Positions 45,503 through 56,230 of a stretch of 64,000 bases of DNA are shown one piece after another; the stretch's first letter is position 1, and each line of letters begins with the position of its first letter. Origin of the DNA: Todiramphus chloris collaris (Eukaryota > Chordata > Aves > Coraciiformes > Alcedinidae); NCBI GenBank assembly GCA_025345505.1, contig JANVCC010000021.1, forward strand, positions 33,987,766-34,051,765, given 5' to 3'. Below the pieces are notes generated by a model. The model did no database searches and was not told where the DNA came from. It saw only the letters and a list, made by a program, of their open reading frames with translations. Both the position numbers and the translations under genes were made by a program.

Positions 45503-47901
45503 ATTGGGAAATGTTTAATAACTGACATGTAAATCCCAGTGAAGTATAATATCTGGGATTTCAGGCAGTACAAGGTCAAAATTAGTTGAAGCTGGTTATT
45601 ATACAGAAAAACAGAAGTCTAGAAAGTTTATTGAAGCAAAACTACACATGGAAAGTGCAAGACCTGAATCTAAAATTGAATTCTTAAAAATTCATGTTCA
45701 GTGCTGATTAATCATTGCCATGTTTACCTGTGCAATCAATCAGCTTATGACCTTAGTTTTGTACACATTTAAAAATGTGTTTTTACACAACAGAAAATAC
45801 TTATGCCTATACTTATTATGGGATCCAAAAACTAGCTTTTTTTTTTTTTTCCTGTTAGGCTATGTGTGTGTACCATAAAAGATGACAGGACTTTTTCTCC
45901 ATCCTTAAAGTGTGTGAAATGGTGATTCACATCTGTATGGCTTGATTTTCTTCCATCTCACAGGAGGGTGGCCTTGATCAGGCTGCTTACAGCAAGTTTG
46001 GTATCCCCCAAACAATGTGTGAATGTCTTCTGGGAGTATGATAGCCTGTATGGGAAAAAACTTGCCATCAAGCAGCAGAGAGAAGCATGTGCCAGCATTC
46101 AACACCATGACTTGCATTCTTAGTTTACTGGGATAGATGTAGCCTGAGAGGTGCAATCCTGTGAATCTCCTGTTCTTAAAGAATAATTTATACAGCTCTT
46201 CAGGATCCTATTGACTATAAAAGACAGCTGCTTGTCTTAAAAGAAAGTAACTTACTTTTAAGATGTGAGCTTTGAGGTGGAGAAACTGCTGTGCCTTTCT
46301 ATTTGCCATCCAGTGTCTTGGAGACCTCTAATTCTTGACCTAATTCATTCTCATATTTCTTACTTTTAGGGAGAGTAGTATAAGGCCAACTGTTGCCTAA
46401 AGGTAAGAATACTCTTCCAAAATGTCAGAACGCAGAGCCTGAGTTTTCTTTCCAGCACCTGTTTGTGTAACAGTTTTACATGAAACAGCCCTTGCATGTG
46501 TTGTAGTAGGGACTGGAACTCATTCTTCTTGGATCAGTGTTTCAACCATTTTGCTGGAGAGTTACACTTTCTCTCCACAAGATCAGGGTGCTGTTTTTGC
46601 TTGGGTCTTTTTTGACCCCCGTATAAGAGTTCTGTGGTATGAGACACTTATTGAGCAGCTTTTGATACTTTTTTGATAAATTTACATGAAATTTAGAATG
46701 TCTTTTTAGATAAAAAGTCAAATATGACTAAAAATATTTAGATAAGTGGTATTTTAATGGAACATATACTTCCCCATAATGTGAATAGCAAAAACATAGG
46801 GTTTTTCAGGTCTTTGAAAACTGAGTAAAGATGTGTTATCAACAGAAAGATTTATTTCTTATTTTTCACTTTCTTTTATAGGTAAGAAATCTGAAGAAAA
46901 TAAATTAAAAAAAAAAAGTCAAATAAGATGCAGAAAGATTCAGAATGAAGCACTCTCACCTCTTGTAATAGTTTGTGTTTATTACGCAGGTATGTTGATG
47001 ACATTGACAAAAAGGCTTGTTGCATTCAGGTTAGGATCTGTGCTTGTAACTACTGTAAAGAGGGTTCACTGACAAAAAAAACCCCAGTATTTTTATGAGT
47101 TTTAATGAATATTGGAAGAACAATAGTTGTTTCCTTAAAATTAAAATCTATAAGGTCATAGACAAATCTGTAAGTGGCACTATATCCTGCTGAAAAGTGA
47201 AGACAATGGTAAGTTCCTGGACTTGGATCTTCTCTGGATCTTCCCTGATCTCACCACAAATTTCTTGAGAACATGAGGAATTTATAAGACATCATTAGTG
47301 TCACAAGTATATCCTTTCTTTTTTAACCTATATTCTAGTTCAGGTATGCTTTTAGGTGAATTACTTTTTTCCCTTCATTTGTCAGTGATAGGATTCATCT
47401 TGCTTCTCTTCATCCTTCTCTTAAGTCTCTATCAAATCATCTATGCCCTTTGATCCATGGAAAGAGAACACCTGAAAATATCTGTTCTTTCCATTGATCT
47501 TATGGTCATATGTCTTCAAATCTCTTTTTTATTGACTTTGAAATGGAATTATTCACCATAGTTTGTCTGCAACTTTATGCCAAATTTAAAGACAGTTAAT
47601 GTTTGCCAAGATAAATCTCATTCTGAGCCAATGATAAATAGAACATCTTAGTGAAAATTGTGAACAGTGATGTAATATATACCCACAGTCTGAAGAAAAA
47701 TACAAAGTTTTTATTCATATATACATTTTTCAAGTGAAATAAACTATAACCTACAGTGAGGCAAGACGGGGGAAAGTACTGATACAATTGCAGTTTTTCA
47801 CTGCATATTATGGTTTGGACTTTTAACATTGTGTGCAATCTTGCTTAAACAGAATGATCTGTAGTTGCACTTTAATAAGTCTAAGACAAGAAGTGAGAGA
47901 T
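45503..47901. other. Non-coding unique sequence
   Basis: No known repeat recognised. About 45890-46650 has less extreme base composition than its neighbours, but no ORF with a recognisable domain. The ORFs at 46833-47072 (plus) and 47596-47838 (minus) have no known domain. A T run lies at about 45838-45850. Confidence 0.55.
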
Positions 47902-48512
47902 TGTCCTGGTCTGAGTTAGAACAGAACTAATTCTGTTCAATGATTTTACTTTTCAGTTCAGTCTCTTTTAACTACCTGCACTGTCTGAAATTAGCAGCAT
48001 GTTTTCTCAGACACTGTTTGCTTCTGTCTGCATTGGTAATGCTTGCTGTTTAGAGTTATTATCAAGGACTGATGTGCAGACCAAAGTCACTGTTACATCT
48101 TGTGTAACATTTTGGGGGTGCAGAAAGTAGAAGGTCACATGTGTGAGGAGGAGCTGAAAGGACAGGCGACCCTAACTGACTAATGGGGTATTCTATCCTA
48201 TATATATCATATTCAGTATAAAGCTGAGGGATCACAAGACTCAATCTCTATTCTTCAATGACTGTCATCCAAGGGGGACTCTGTCCAGTCTGCCTTTGAT
48301 CCTAATCTCTGTGTTCCTGAATCCAGTTCCTGAATCCAGTTCCCATCTGCCACTGAATCTAATCTGGGGCATCCCCAGTGCCTGGTCCACAGCATTAGTG
48401 GTGATGGTGATGATGTAATTGTCATCAGGGCGGGGGATGTGGGGGTGTGGGTTCAATAGTGGTTTTGTATATATTTGTATGCATTCCTCTTCATTACTAT
48501 TTTCTTTTTTTG
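47902..48512 (+). mobile_element. ERV LTR, family 1 older subgroup, 3'-truncated (copy e)
   Basis: Starts tgtcctggtctgagtt and follows copies b and d through the TATAAA box at 48217-48222 and the 'ggttttgtatatatttgtatg' region. It then breaks off at about 48512 before the poly(A) signal and the last ~130 bases. No right TSD can be expected. It is in plus orientation, like copy d. Confidence 0.85.
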
Positions 48513-51500
48513 AATGCAGAGAATATGTAGCCTGTTCATGCAATTTTTTTTTTTCCTTTTAAAATTCTTGAATACACTGTATTGACATAGAATTTTTAAC
48601 TTCTGATTTCTTGATACAGAGTCATTGAATTAATTATTCAAAATACAAAAGATATAATCAGTTTTCACAAGCTTTTAGCTATCTTTCAAAGCAGAAAAAA
48701 AAAAAAAAAAGTATTCAGTTTCACTAAAGGTATGGTGTTCAGAAGGACCAAAGCTGCCTTACTTTCCCTGGGAGGCAATAATATATCCCTATATATGTTG
48801 CAAAAGTTCTCTTAATTAGTTCAATGTAGCAGCATTACTGCCAATTAAATACTTTAAATTTACAGGAAAGCAAATACTTAGAGAAAACTTCTACCTGTGC
48901 AGTAAATGTGGGGGGAAGTGATTGTCTGATTGACTCAGTTAATATGAATAAATTATTATCGCTTACAGTAGCAGAGAAAATTAATCTTTTGAGCACAATG
49001 AAATTAAAAGGTTTTGGCTTGCCTGATCTGAACAAAGTAAGATGAATTTTTAATACAGCAAATTAATTAGGCACATAATGAGGAATAAGATGCATAATTT
49101 CTCTAATTCTGATAAATAGCAAAATAGTTCAGATCCTCAAGGAAATAAATATCATTCATCACAAACACACCTTAAATTCTGTTTATTGGGAAATATTAAT
49201 GGTAAGAGAGCTTACATAAAGGAGTTAGATAAATTCTATTTGCTGATTTTCTTCAGTTCAATTACATTATGTGTTGACCCTCATCTGTAACTTTTTGTGA
49301 AATTGATTTTAGGACATTATTCATTTCTGAAGATGTTAATGTACCGTAAAGAATTTGTATTATCGTTAAACATACTGTCTATGCCAGGTGTTACATGTTA
49401 TTTGCTTCTGCCCTGAAGATCATTTAACAGCTTATAAATCTTTATGGCCCCATGATGTTTTGCTACAATAATTTGCATCTTTAAATAGCTTCTGAATGAT
49501 GCATTCTAAAAATAAGTAACAAGAACTTTTTTTTTTTTTTTGTTACAGTGCATATACCTTCTAGTTTACAGTAGTGCTAATTACACATCTCAAGCAGTAC
49601 TAGTATGGAAAAGGATAAAGTTGATGAGAAAATGAGAAAACAAATATTTTCACTTTGTACAGCATAAAAGTATTTCAATGTAGATTAAGAAATTAATCAT
49701 TTTAAGAAATTTTAATTTATCAGACCTCTACATGAGCTTTAAAGAATTATATCAATGTGTAAGTCTCTTTATTTTGGTAGTAAGTCATGAATGTTTTCTG
49801 TAAATGTGTTTTGAAATCCAGGAACAGAATATATATTAATAATCTCTTATATGATCTCATCTGGTTTATAACATATAAAAACAATTTAATTAGAATTAAA
49901 AAAAAAAAAAAAAAAAGACTGATTTGTCAGATCTGTCACTTCCTGTTACTCTGTGTTAACTTTATGTGATATTGGCTGTGTACCAGAGGATTAGAGCATA
50001 CAGTCTGAACCACCATGGAAGATTAAGGCCTTGAGAAAAACTGTGCTCATTCCTTTTAAAGAACATTTCAGGATAAGATGCACAGGGAATAATAGAAGCA
50101 ACAGAAATTTTATACCAAGATGCAATCTTGCTTAGAAAAGCATAAAGAAAACAGTTAATCATCATAATTTACAGAAGAACATTTCTAATGGATCTTGAGA
50201 AGAATTTTACTTTGCAATTTATGTTTGAACCACAACTCTGGTTAGCCAATACCTCATTTTTATAACTTGTAATGTCCTGATGTTTCTGATGTTTCTGTCT
50301 TAGTGGTCATTTTGTGGTGGTCCAGGTGATCTACACGCCCACTTTGAACTACCTTTTCATCTCCAGATGAAATTCACAGGAAAGTCCCCACTGATTTAAT
50401 TTTGTAAATCTTCTATTCTGAGCTTTCTCTTCTCAGCAAAAGGTAATGACAAAATTTATCATGTTTCAATTGTAATTTCTGAGATTTCTTATATAGTGAC
50501 ATTATGTCTTTATGTCCATTTAATGTATATTATGGCATATATGTATTTCTATGCAAATTAATCTGAAAATAGATGATAAAATATACATTGACTTTTAGCA
50601 GTTGGTGATGTAAGGCAATTATCATAAGTCCCACTGTAAAACAAATTACTTTCCCATACTTCTATTCACTAACAGTAAAAAATCATGTTTATGTATATTG
50701 TCAGTGTTATTTATTTTCTTTCTGAAAATATTCTATATATTCACATTATTAGTATTGATTCTCTCTTCTGTAATTTAAAGTTTGTATTTTCGTAGTAGAA
50801 GCTTTCACAGTATTCAGAGAAGCTGCTTTTTTTTTCTGTTAGAGATTACAGCCTATATATCAATCATGATGTTATTTAAGGAAAGAAAAATATTAAGATT
50901 AAAACTCCAGGTCCTCAGTACTATTGGAGTAACTTATTGATATGTATTCTAAATAAGTGATTGATAGTTGTTCTAAATAAGGGCCAAGATGGTGGTACAA
51001 AAATAGGTCTAAACCTCTTGAAAAATAAATTAGATGATATTTAAGAAATGTTAGGATTAACAGTCTGATCTTCATAACAGGTGGTACATATTATACCAAG
51101 CTATTTGCAGAATGCTTTTTATTAGGATTTTTTTTTCTGTATTTCAAAGTTTGAGGGTGTGTCTGATGTTATATTTCTATCCAGGATAACAGGCTATTTA
51201 GTGTACAGCATACTGTATACTGCTTTATAATGAGCTCATGTAAGCTTTTAGTTAATTTTTTGTTGCTAATAAAGTCCTGAGAAAACAAATATTGCAAGCA
51301 TTCAGTGTTCAAATAAAAGGAAAAAAAAAGAGACTACTGAATTATAATTACATTTATAATTTTTCAGTCTTATAATTATACAGTGTATAATCCTGTTATC
51401 CATAATAATAAAAATGTAAACAACTGCAAAAGAACATCAAGCCATCAGAAAATATCCCTTCTGTAAATCCTACTAATTCTCTGATAATAACCTTCTACAG

Positions 51501-52326
51501 ACGTGTTTTATTCCTTTCAAACAATGGCAGAGTATGCTATCTTTCATACGGTCTATTCGTTCATGTTCTAATCTCAGTCAAGGATAAATCTATTACACAA
51601 AGAAACAAATGTTTTTGTTTATTTTCTCATTTTGAACTAAATTTTAATTGGTATTTTCTATTTGAAACATACTTATGAAGCTGTTTCTTACAGGCTTTAT
51701 TACTTCAAATTAAAAATATATTTAATAGAATAATGAGAAATATTGATATCATGGAGGATAAAGATAAAATTTTTCAAATATAAAGGCCACAATTAGATTT
51801 TAAAATATTTTTTATTCATTAATACATATTAATTCTGTATAAAGATTTCATCATAGGTTTAAATTTGTGTTAATTTTCTTGTACATTTCTTGTTTATATA
51901 AAAACAAAACAGTGATTTCTTAATACATCTGTAATGTCATAGGACATATTGGTAATCAGGCCTCGAAAAAGGTAGCCTCTATCTATTGTTCTGATAACTA
52001 AAAATGGTAACTTGTGAGGAAAGCACTTGTTTGCCCCGACTTCTCCAAGGCTATATTCTTAGCAATCTGGAATTAAAAGGAAAAAAAAAAAAAAAATTAC
52101 AGGATATTCTTAAACGCATATGATCTACAAATTGTTGTACCTAATGTAAAGTAGGAGAGATATGCCATCCATTCATAATCAGTTAACTGTGAACTGTTGT
52201 TAATAAACTTATTATTTAGTGTGCTTGTATATGAATACAATTCATATTATTTCTTTTGATTGTATTCTGTTTTTTATTTCCTGAGTTTGTCCCATTTCAT
52301 CTGGGTCAATAACAGATGGTGTCCAA
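48513..52326. other. Non-coding unique sequence, possible conserved block
   Basis: AT-rich. No gene or transposon recognised. About 48840-49510 is free of recognisable repeats and dense in homeodomain-type TAAT cores, with an exact octamer ATTTGCAT at 49471-49478, so it could be a conserved non-coding element; this is only a guess from composition. A-runs occur at 48695-48710, 49900-49916 and 52081-52097. Confidence 0.45.
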
Positions 52327-52544
52327 CCTCTTCTTTCTTCTTTTTCTTTTTCTTTTCCTTTTTCTTTTTCTTTTCCTTTTTCTTTTTCTTTTCCTTTTTC
52401 TTTTTCTTTTTCTTTTTCTTTTTCTTTTTCTTTTTCTTTTTTCTTTTTCTTTTTCTTTTTTCTTTCTCTTTTTCTTTCTCTTTTTCTTTCTCTTTTTCTC
52501 TCTCTTTTTCTTTTTTCTTTCTTTTCCTTTTCCTTTTTCTCCCC
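52327..52544 (+). repeat. 218-nt uninterrupted polypyrimidine tract
   Basis: From 52327 to 52544 the plus strand contains only C and T. The first half is mostly (CTTTTT) hexamers with an 18-bp higher-order pattern (two CTTTTT and one CTTTTC). The second half shifts to CTTTCT units. The minus strand is all purine. The ORFs overlapping it (52260-52664, 52316-52720, 52274-52546 minus) are low-complexity artefacts. A broken pyrimidine-rich stretch continues to about 52640. Confidence 0.95.
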
Positions 52545-53345
52545 ATTCTTTCCCTTATCTCTCTTCTGTCTTTTATATCATTCCATATTTTTTTTCTAAT
52601 TCAATTTCTCTCAAAAACATTTCTCTCTTCTCATCACCTTCCTTGTCTTTATCTAGAAATCTGACTTTATATGGGATTTATCTCACTTCAATTTGTCTGA
52701 AAGTTGGACATGAGCTTTAAGCAAATAATTGCTTAAAGTTAGTTAAGGATATAGACTGGATAGTTAAGGAAAAAGTTAAAGAGACTGGAACCGAGGATAG
52801 TGATCCTATACTGGAGTGAATGTTTGAAAACCTGAGATATTTGTCTTCCTCTCTTGTGTTGTAAATTAATATATGCATATTTACGTAAGGGAATTAGAAA
52901 CTGCTGTGATGGAGTGATTAGAAGACTGATAAATATGGTCAGTTTTACCCTTTTAAATTTAAGTTTAGTAAACACACTGATTAGTAAAATATTTCTTGCA
53001 AATGGTCAGTCCTTACAAATTATTAATAATCATTGTTACATCTTCAAAACTCACACTTTTTAACAATTATGTTCTGAATTACATGAGAATAATTTGTAAA
53101 TATACTTTACCACAGAGATGAAGCTGTATAATTAGCAGTGACAGTTCTTTTTTTTGTTGGCTCGTATCCTCAAGGTCAAGATGATTAGGCTTGAGAAGTC
53201 ATCAACAAGAAAGTTACAAAAAAAAATGAAAATTTCTTTTTCAGTTTTCCTCAACTGCCCTCGCTGATGTTTTTGTGCTGTTGCACCCCCTCCCACAAAA
53301 GGAAGTCTTCTCTGTTACCTATAAGGCTTTTTCCTTTTTTCATTC

Positions 53346-53400
53346 TTCCCTTCCCTTCCCTTCCCTTCCCTTCCCTTCCCTTCCCTTCCCTTCCCTTCCC
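53346..53400 (+). repeat. (TTCCC)11 pentanucleotide microsatellite
   Basis: Eleven perfect TTCCC units. The minus strand is (GGGAA)11, with runs of three G spaced by two A, a pattern that can form G-quadruplexes. Likely length-variable. Confidence 0.95.
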
Positions 53401-53497
53401 ACCTTTCTTGTGTATTCAGGAAGATGTCCTACCTATTTCTGCCTATTTGCAGTCTTTATTTTTTTTTGTTACCATTTTTCTAGTGTTTTTGTTTCAT

Positions 53498-53536
53498 GTT
53501 TGTTTGTTTGTTTGTGGGGTTTGTTTGTTTGTTTAT
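53498..53536 (+). repeat. (TTTG)n tract
   Basis: TGTTTGTTTGTTTG, then GGGG, then more TTTG units. An imperfect tetranucleotide repeat with no attached element. Confidence 0.85.
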
Positions 53537-54097
53537 TAATTTATTTTTTTTTACTCGGATGCTCCTTATTTGCAACTACACCTGCTTTTGCTCCTCTGAT
53601 GATTATATTGCGTACATAGTTTTCTAAAACTGAACCTCTCTGTGCCATCAGTGTTACAAACCACATGCCATTTTAGTGTACTTACAGGTGCTCCTGGTCC
53701 CTGCTTTGACTACAGTTTATTATAGAAGGTTAACAATTTACTTTATATACACTTAGAGGTAGATATCTTAAGTCAAATGTTTAATTTTCCATTATAACTG
53801 ATGAGGTAAAGTGAATATAATGCATATGGCTATTTAGCCAAGCAAATGTTATCTATATCAGAATTAGCTGAACAGCTCTGTAGATTTCATTAGGCTGAAT
53901 TCAGTTACCTACACACAGCTATATGAGCTTCTATTTCAGATGCTGAAGCTAGCCAAGGCATCCACACAACACAGGCAATGTTTCCATCAGATCCAAGCCC
54001 TTTTGCAGAAGGCAGATGAGAACAGTCAAAACACCCTATGGTATCTAAAATAACATTAACACCTATGTGAGGGAAAATGTACCAGGTTTTGCTGGGA

Positions 54098-54207
54098 TCA
54101 GGGGGTCCTGATTGACAGCAAGTTCTTTATGAGTCAACAGTGTACCCAGGAAGCCAAGAGGAGATCAGATTGCATCCTGGGGTGCATCAAACACTGTATA
54201 ACCATCT
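54098..54207 (+). mobile_element. CR1 fragment, both ends missing (piece C)
   Basis: About 110 bases matching CR1 ORF2 near the coding for GVLIDSK...MSQQCTQEAKR and ILGCIKHCI ([27 protein letters not shown]-type region). It stops at about 54207, where sequence from an earlier part of ORF2 begins. So it is a separate copy or a rearranged piece. It has neither a 5' nor a 3' CR1 end. Confidence 0.7.
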
Positions 54208-55720
54208 CAAAGCATATTAAGGAAAGGAGGCTTATCACAAGTAGTCAACATGGATTCAACAAAGGGAAGTCATGCTTGACTAATCTAATAGCCTTTTATG
54301 ATGGCACAATTAGATGGACAGGTGAGGGGAGGGCAGTGGATTTGGTATATCTCTGTGGCAGATCATATCATGGACTCCCCAGTTAAGGTGCAAGAGATGC
54401 TTTATTAGAACTGTAAGCCACTTGTATAGCCAACTATGTTTACCGTCCAAACTTAACCAATGAGAGCCCCCAGCCATGCTCTCATTAACAACACAGGCAA
54501 ACACAAAAGTTCTCAGCTACTTTACAGCTATCTTCAAAACAGTTCAAAGGCAGATGTTCACAGGACATTCCCGGGCTGTTTAGACTAACACTCCCACTGA
54601 TGCTGAAGGTTATACTCCCATCCTAACACTCCCTCACTTTCCCACCAGCCTGGCCCTGGCAAAACACTCCACATATCTCAACTTCAGCAAAGCTTTAGAT
54701 ACTGTCTCCCATGATATCCTCTCAGCCAAGCTTAAGAAGCGCAGCTTGGATGGTTGTGTGGTGAGTCAGATTGGAAAGGATTGGTTGAAGGACAGAGCCC
54801 AGAGGGTTATGGTCAGTGGAGTAGAGTCTAGTTGGAGGCCTCTGGGTAGTGGTGTTCCCCAGGGGTTGGTCCTGGGTCCAGTGCTGTTCAATATATTTGT
54901 CAATGATTTGGCTGAAGCAATAGAGTGTACCTTCAGCAAGTTTGCTGATGTTACAAAACTGGGAGGAATGGCTGACACTCCAGAAGGCTGTGCTGCCATC
55001 CAGCATGACCTGGACAGGCTGGAAAGCGGGTCAGGGAGAAATCGAATGAAGTTAAACAAGGGCAAGTATAAAATACTGCATCTGGGGAAAAACAACCCTA
55101 TGTATCTGTACACATTGGGGGCTGATCAACAGGAGAGCAACTCTGGGGAAAAAGATCTGGGAGTCATGGTGGACAAGAGGATGGCCATGGGCCAACAATG
55201 CACCCTTGAGGTCAAGAAGGCCAATGGCATCCTGGGATGCATTACGAAGAGTGTGACCAGCAGGTCAAGGGAGGTTCTCCTCCCCCTCTACTCTGTGCTG
55301 GTGAAGCCCCACCTGGAGTGCTGCATCCAGCTCTGGGCACCCCAGTTCAAGAAAGACAGGGAGCTACTGGAGAGTCCAGCACAGAGCCACTAGGATGATT
55401 AAGGAAGTGGAGCATCTCCCTTATGAGGAGAGTCTGAGAAAGCAGGGTCTTTTTAGCCTGGAGAAAAGGGGACTGAGGGGTGACCTTATTAATGTCTATA
55501 AATATGTAAAGGGCAAGTGTCGGGAGGATGGAGCCAGGCTCTTCTCAGTGACATCCAGTGACAGGACAAGGGGTAATGGGTACAAGCTGGAGCATAGGAG
55601 GTTTCAGGTAAACATAAGGAAAAACTTTTTCATGGTGAGGGTGACAGAGCGCTGGAACAGGATGCTCAGGGGGATTGTGGAGTCTCCTCTGGAGACATTC
55701 AAACCCTGCCTGGAAACTAC
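54208..55720 (+). mobile_element. CR1 LINE split by an LTR (piece A, plus)
   Basis: The CR1 RT domain begins at about 54208 with the coding for HIKERRLITSSQHGFNKGKSC. It is interrupted at 54353 by a 320-bp LTR and resumes at 54674 with LNFSKALDTVSHDILSAKL. It continues through RT and the C-terminal ORF2 to about 55720 ([17 protein letters not shown]...ETFKPCLET). The 3' untranslated end and octamer tail are absent, which is unusual for CR1. Confidence 0.88.
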
Positions 55721-55745
55721 ACAGTGGAATAGGGCCTGGGGTTGA
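54230..55745 (+). pseudogene. CR1 ORF2 remnant (catalytic box FADV)
   Basis: Frames 54746-55393 and 55395-55745 carry TSGVPQGS-like [16 protein letters not shown], the catalytic box mutated to FADV (FADVTKLGG), [36 protein letters not shown], and the C-terminal [18 protein letters not shown] region. A frameshift at about 55390 separates them. The second aspartate of the catalytic pair is lost, and the gene is also split by an LTR. Confidence 0.87.
54354..54673 (-). mobile_element. Solo LTR, 320 bp, alpharetrovirus-like, in CR1
   Basis: Plus-strand ends are tgtggcag and actccaca, giving TGTGG/CCACA inverted ends. The 6-bp TSD tatctc is perfect: 54348-54353 and 54674-54679. It interrupts a CR1, and the CR1 reading makes sense only when one TSD copy and the LTR are removed. 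The sense strand is minus: TATACAAG (plus 54421-54428), then AATAAA 14 bases downstream (plus 54401-54406). The small size, 6-bp TSD and close TATA/poly(A) spacing resemble the nested LTR at 44672-45033 and suggest an avian class II lineage. The two share little sequence apart from the ends. Confidence 0.9.
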
Positions 55746-56230
55746 TGGTTGTAAGCTGTCTGAATATGAACCAGCAGTGTGTCCATCTTGGCCAAGAAGG
55801 CCAACAGCATCCTAACTTGTATTAGAAATAATGTGTCCAGCAGAACTAGAGAAATTATACTGTACTCAGTACTGATGAGGCCTCACCTTGAATACTGCAT
55901 TCACTCACTACAAAAATGAAATTGAGGTGCTGAAGAAGGGCAATGAAGCAGGTGAAGGGTCTAGAGCACAACTCATATGAATAAGGGATGAGGGAACTGA
56001 TTTTTTTTTAGCCTGGAAAAAAGGAGACTGAAGGGAGACCTTGATTTCTACAACTACCTGAAAGGGAGTTGTAGCGAGGTTGATGTTGGTCTCGTCTCCC
56101 AAGTAAGAGGCCACAGGACAAGAGGAAATGGTTGAGAGTTGAACCAAGGGAGGTTTAAATTTGATATAACAAAGAATTTCTCCACAAGTATTGGAATGGT
56201 ATGCCCAGGGAAGTGTCTCCATCCAGCTTA
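55745..56230 (+). mobile_element. CR1 fragment without tail (piece B, plus)
   Basis: Restarts CR1 ORF2 at the coding for a MNQQC-type motif (about 55767), which piece A already contains upstream, so it is a second copy. It proceeds through 'gaggcctcaccttgaatactgc', the 'agcctggaaaaaaggagact' region and 'ggtttaaatttgatataaca', to about 56230, where it ends before the terminal block and tail. Many indels and stops; older than piece A by appearance. Confidence 0.75.

Larger units (their letters stand above)
52545..54097. other. Non-coding unique sequence with simple repeats
   Basis: No gene recognised. It contains the (TTCCC)11 array (53346-53400) and a TTTG-rich tract (about 53498-53536), plus short T runs. 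The ORFs at 53267-53619 are translations of these simple repeats. Confidence 0.6.

Noticed and set aside
46370-46402. 33-nt segment with a good splice acceptor before it and AAG|gtaaga after it, resembling a micro-exon
   Set aside because: All three frames contain stops, and no partner exon is recognisable. Chance splice-like sites are common; RNA reads would be needed.
52260-52720. 134-codon ORFs rich in Phe/Leu/Ser and a Lys/Glu-rich antisense ORF
   Set aside because: Direct translations of the pyrimidine microsatellite; no protein domain.
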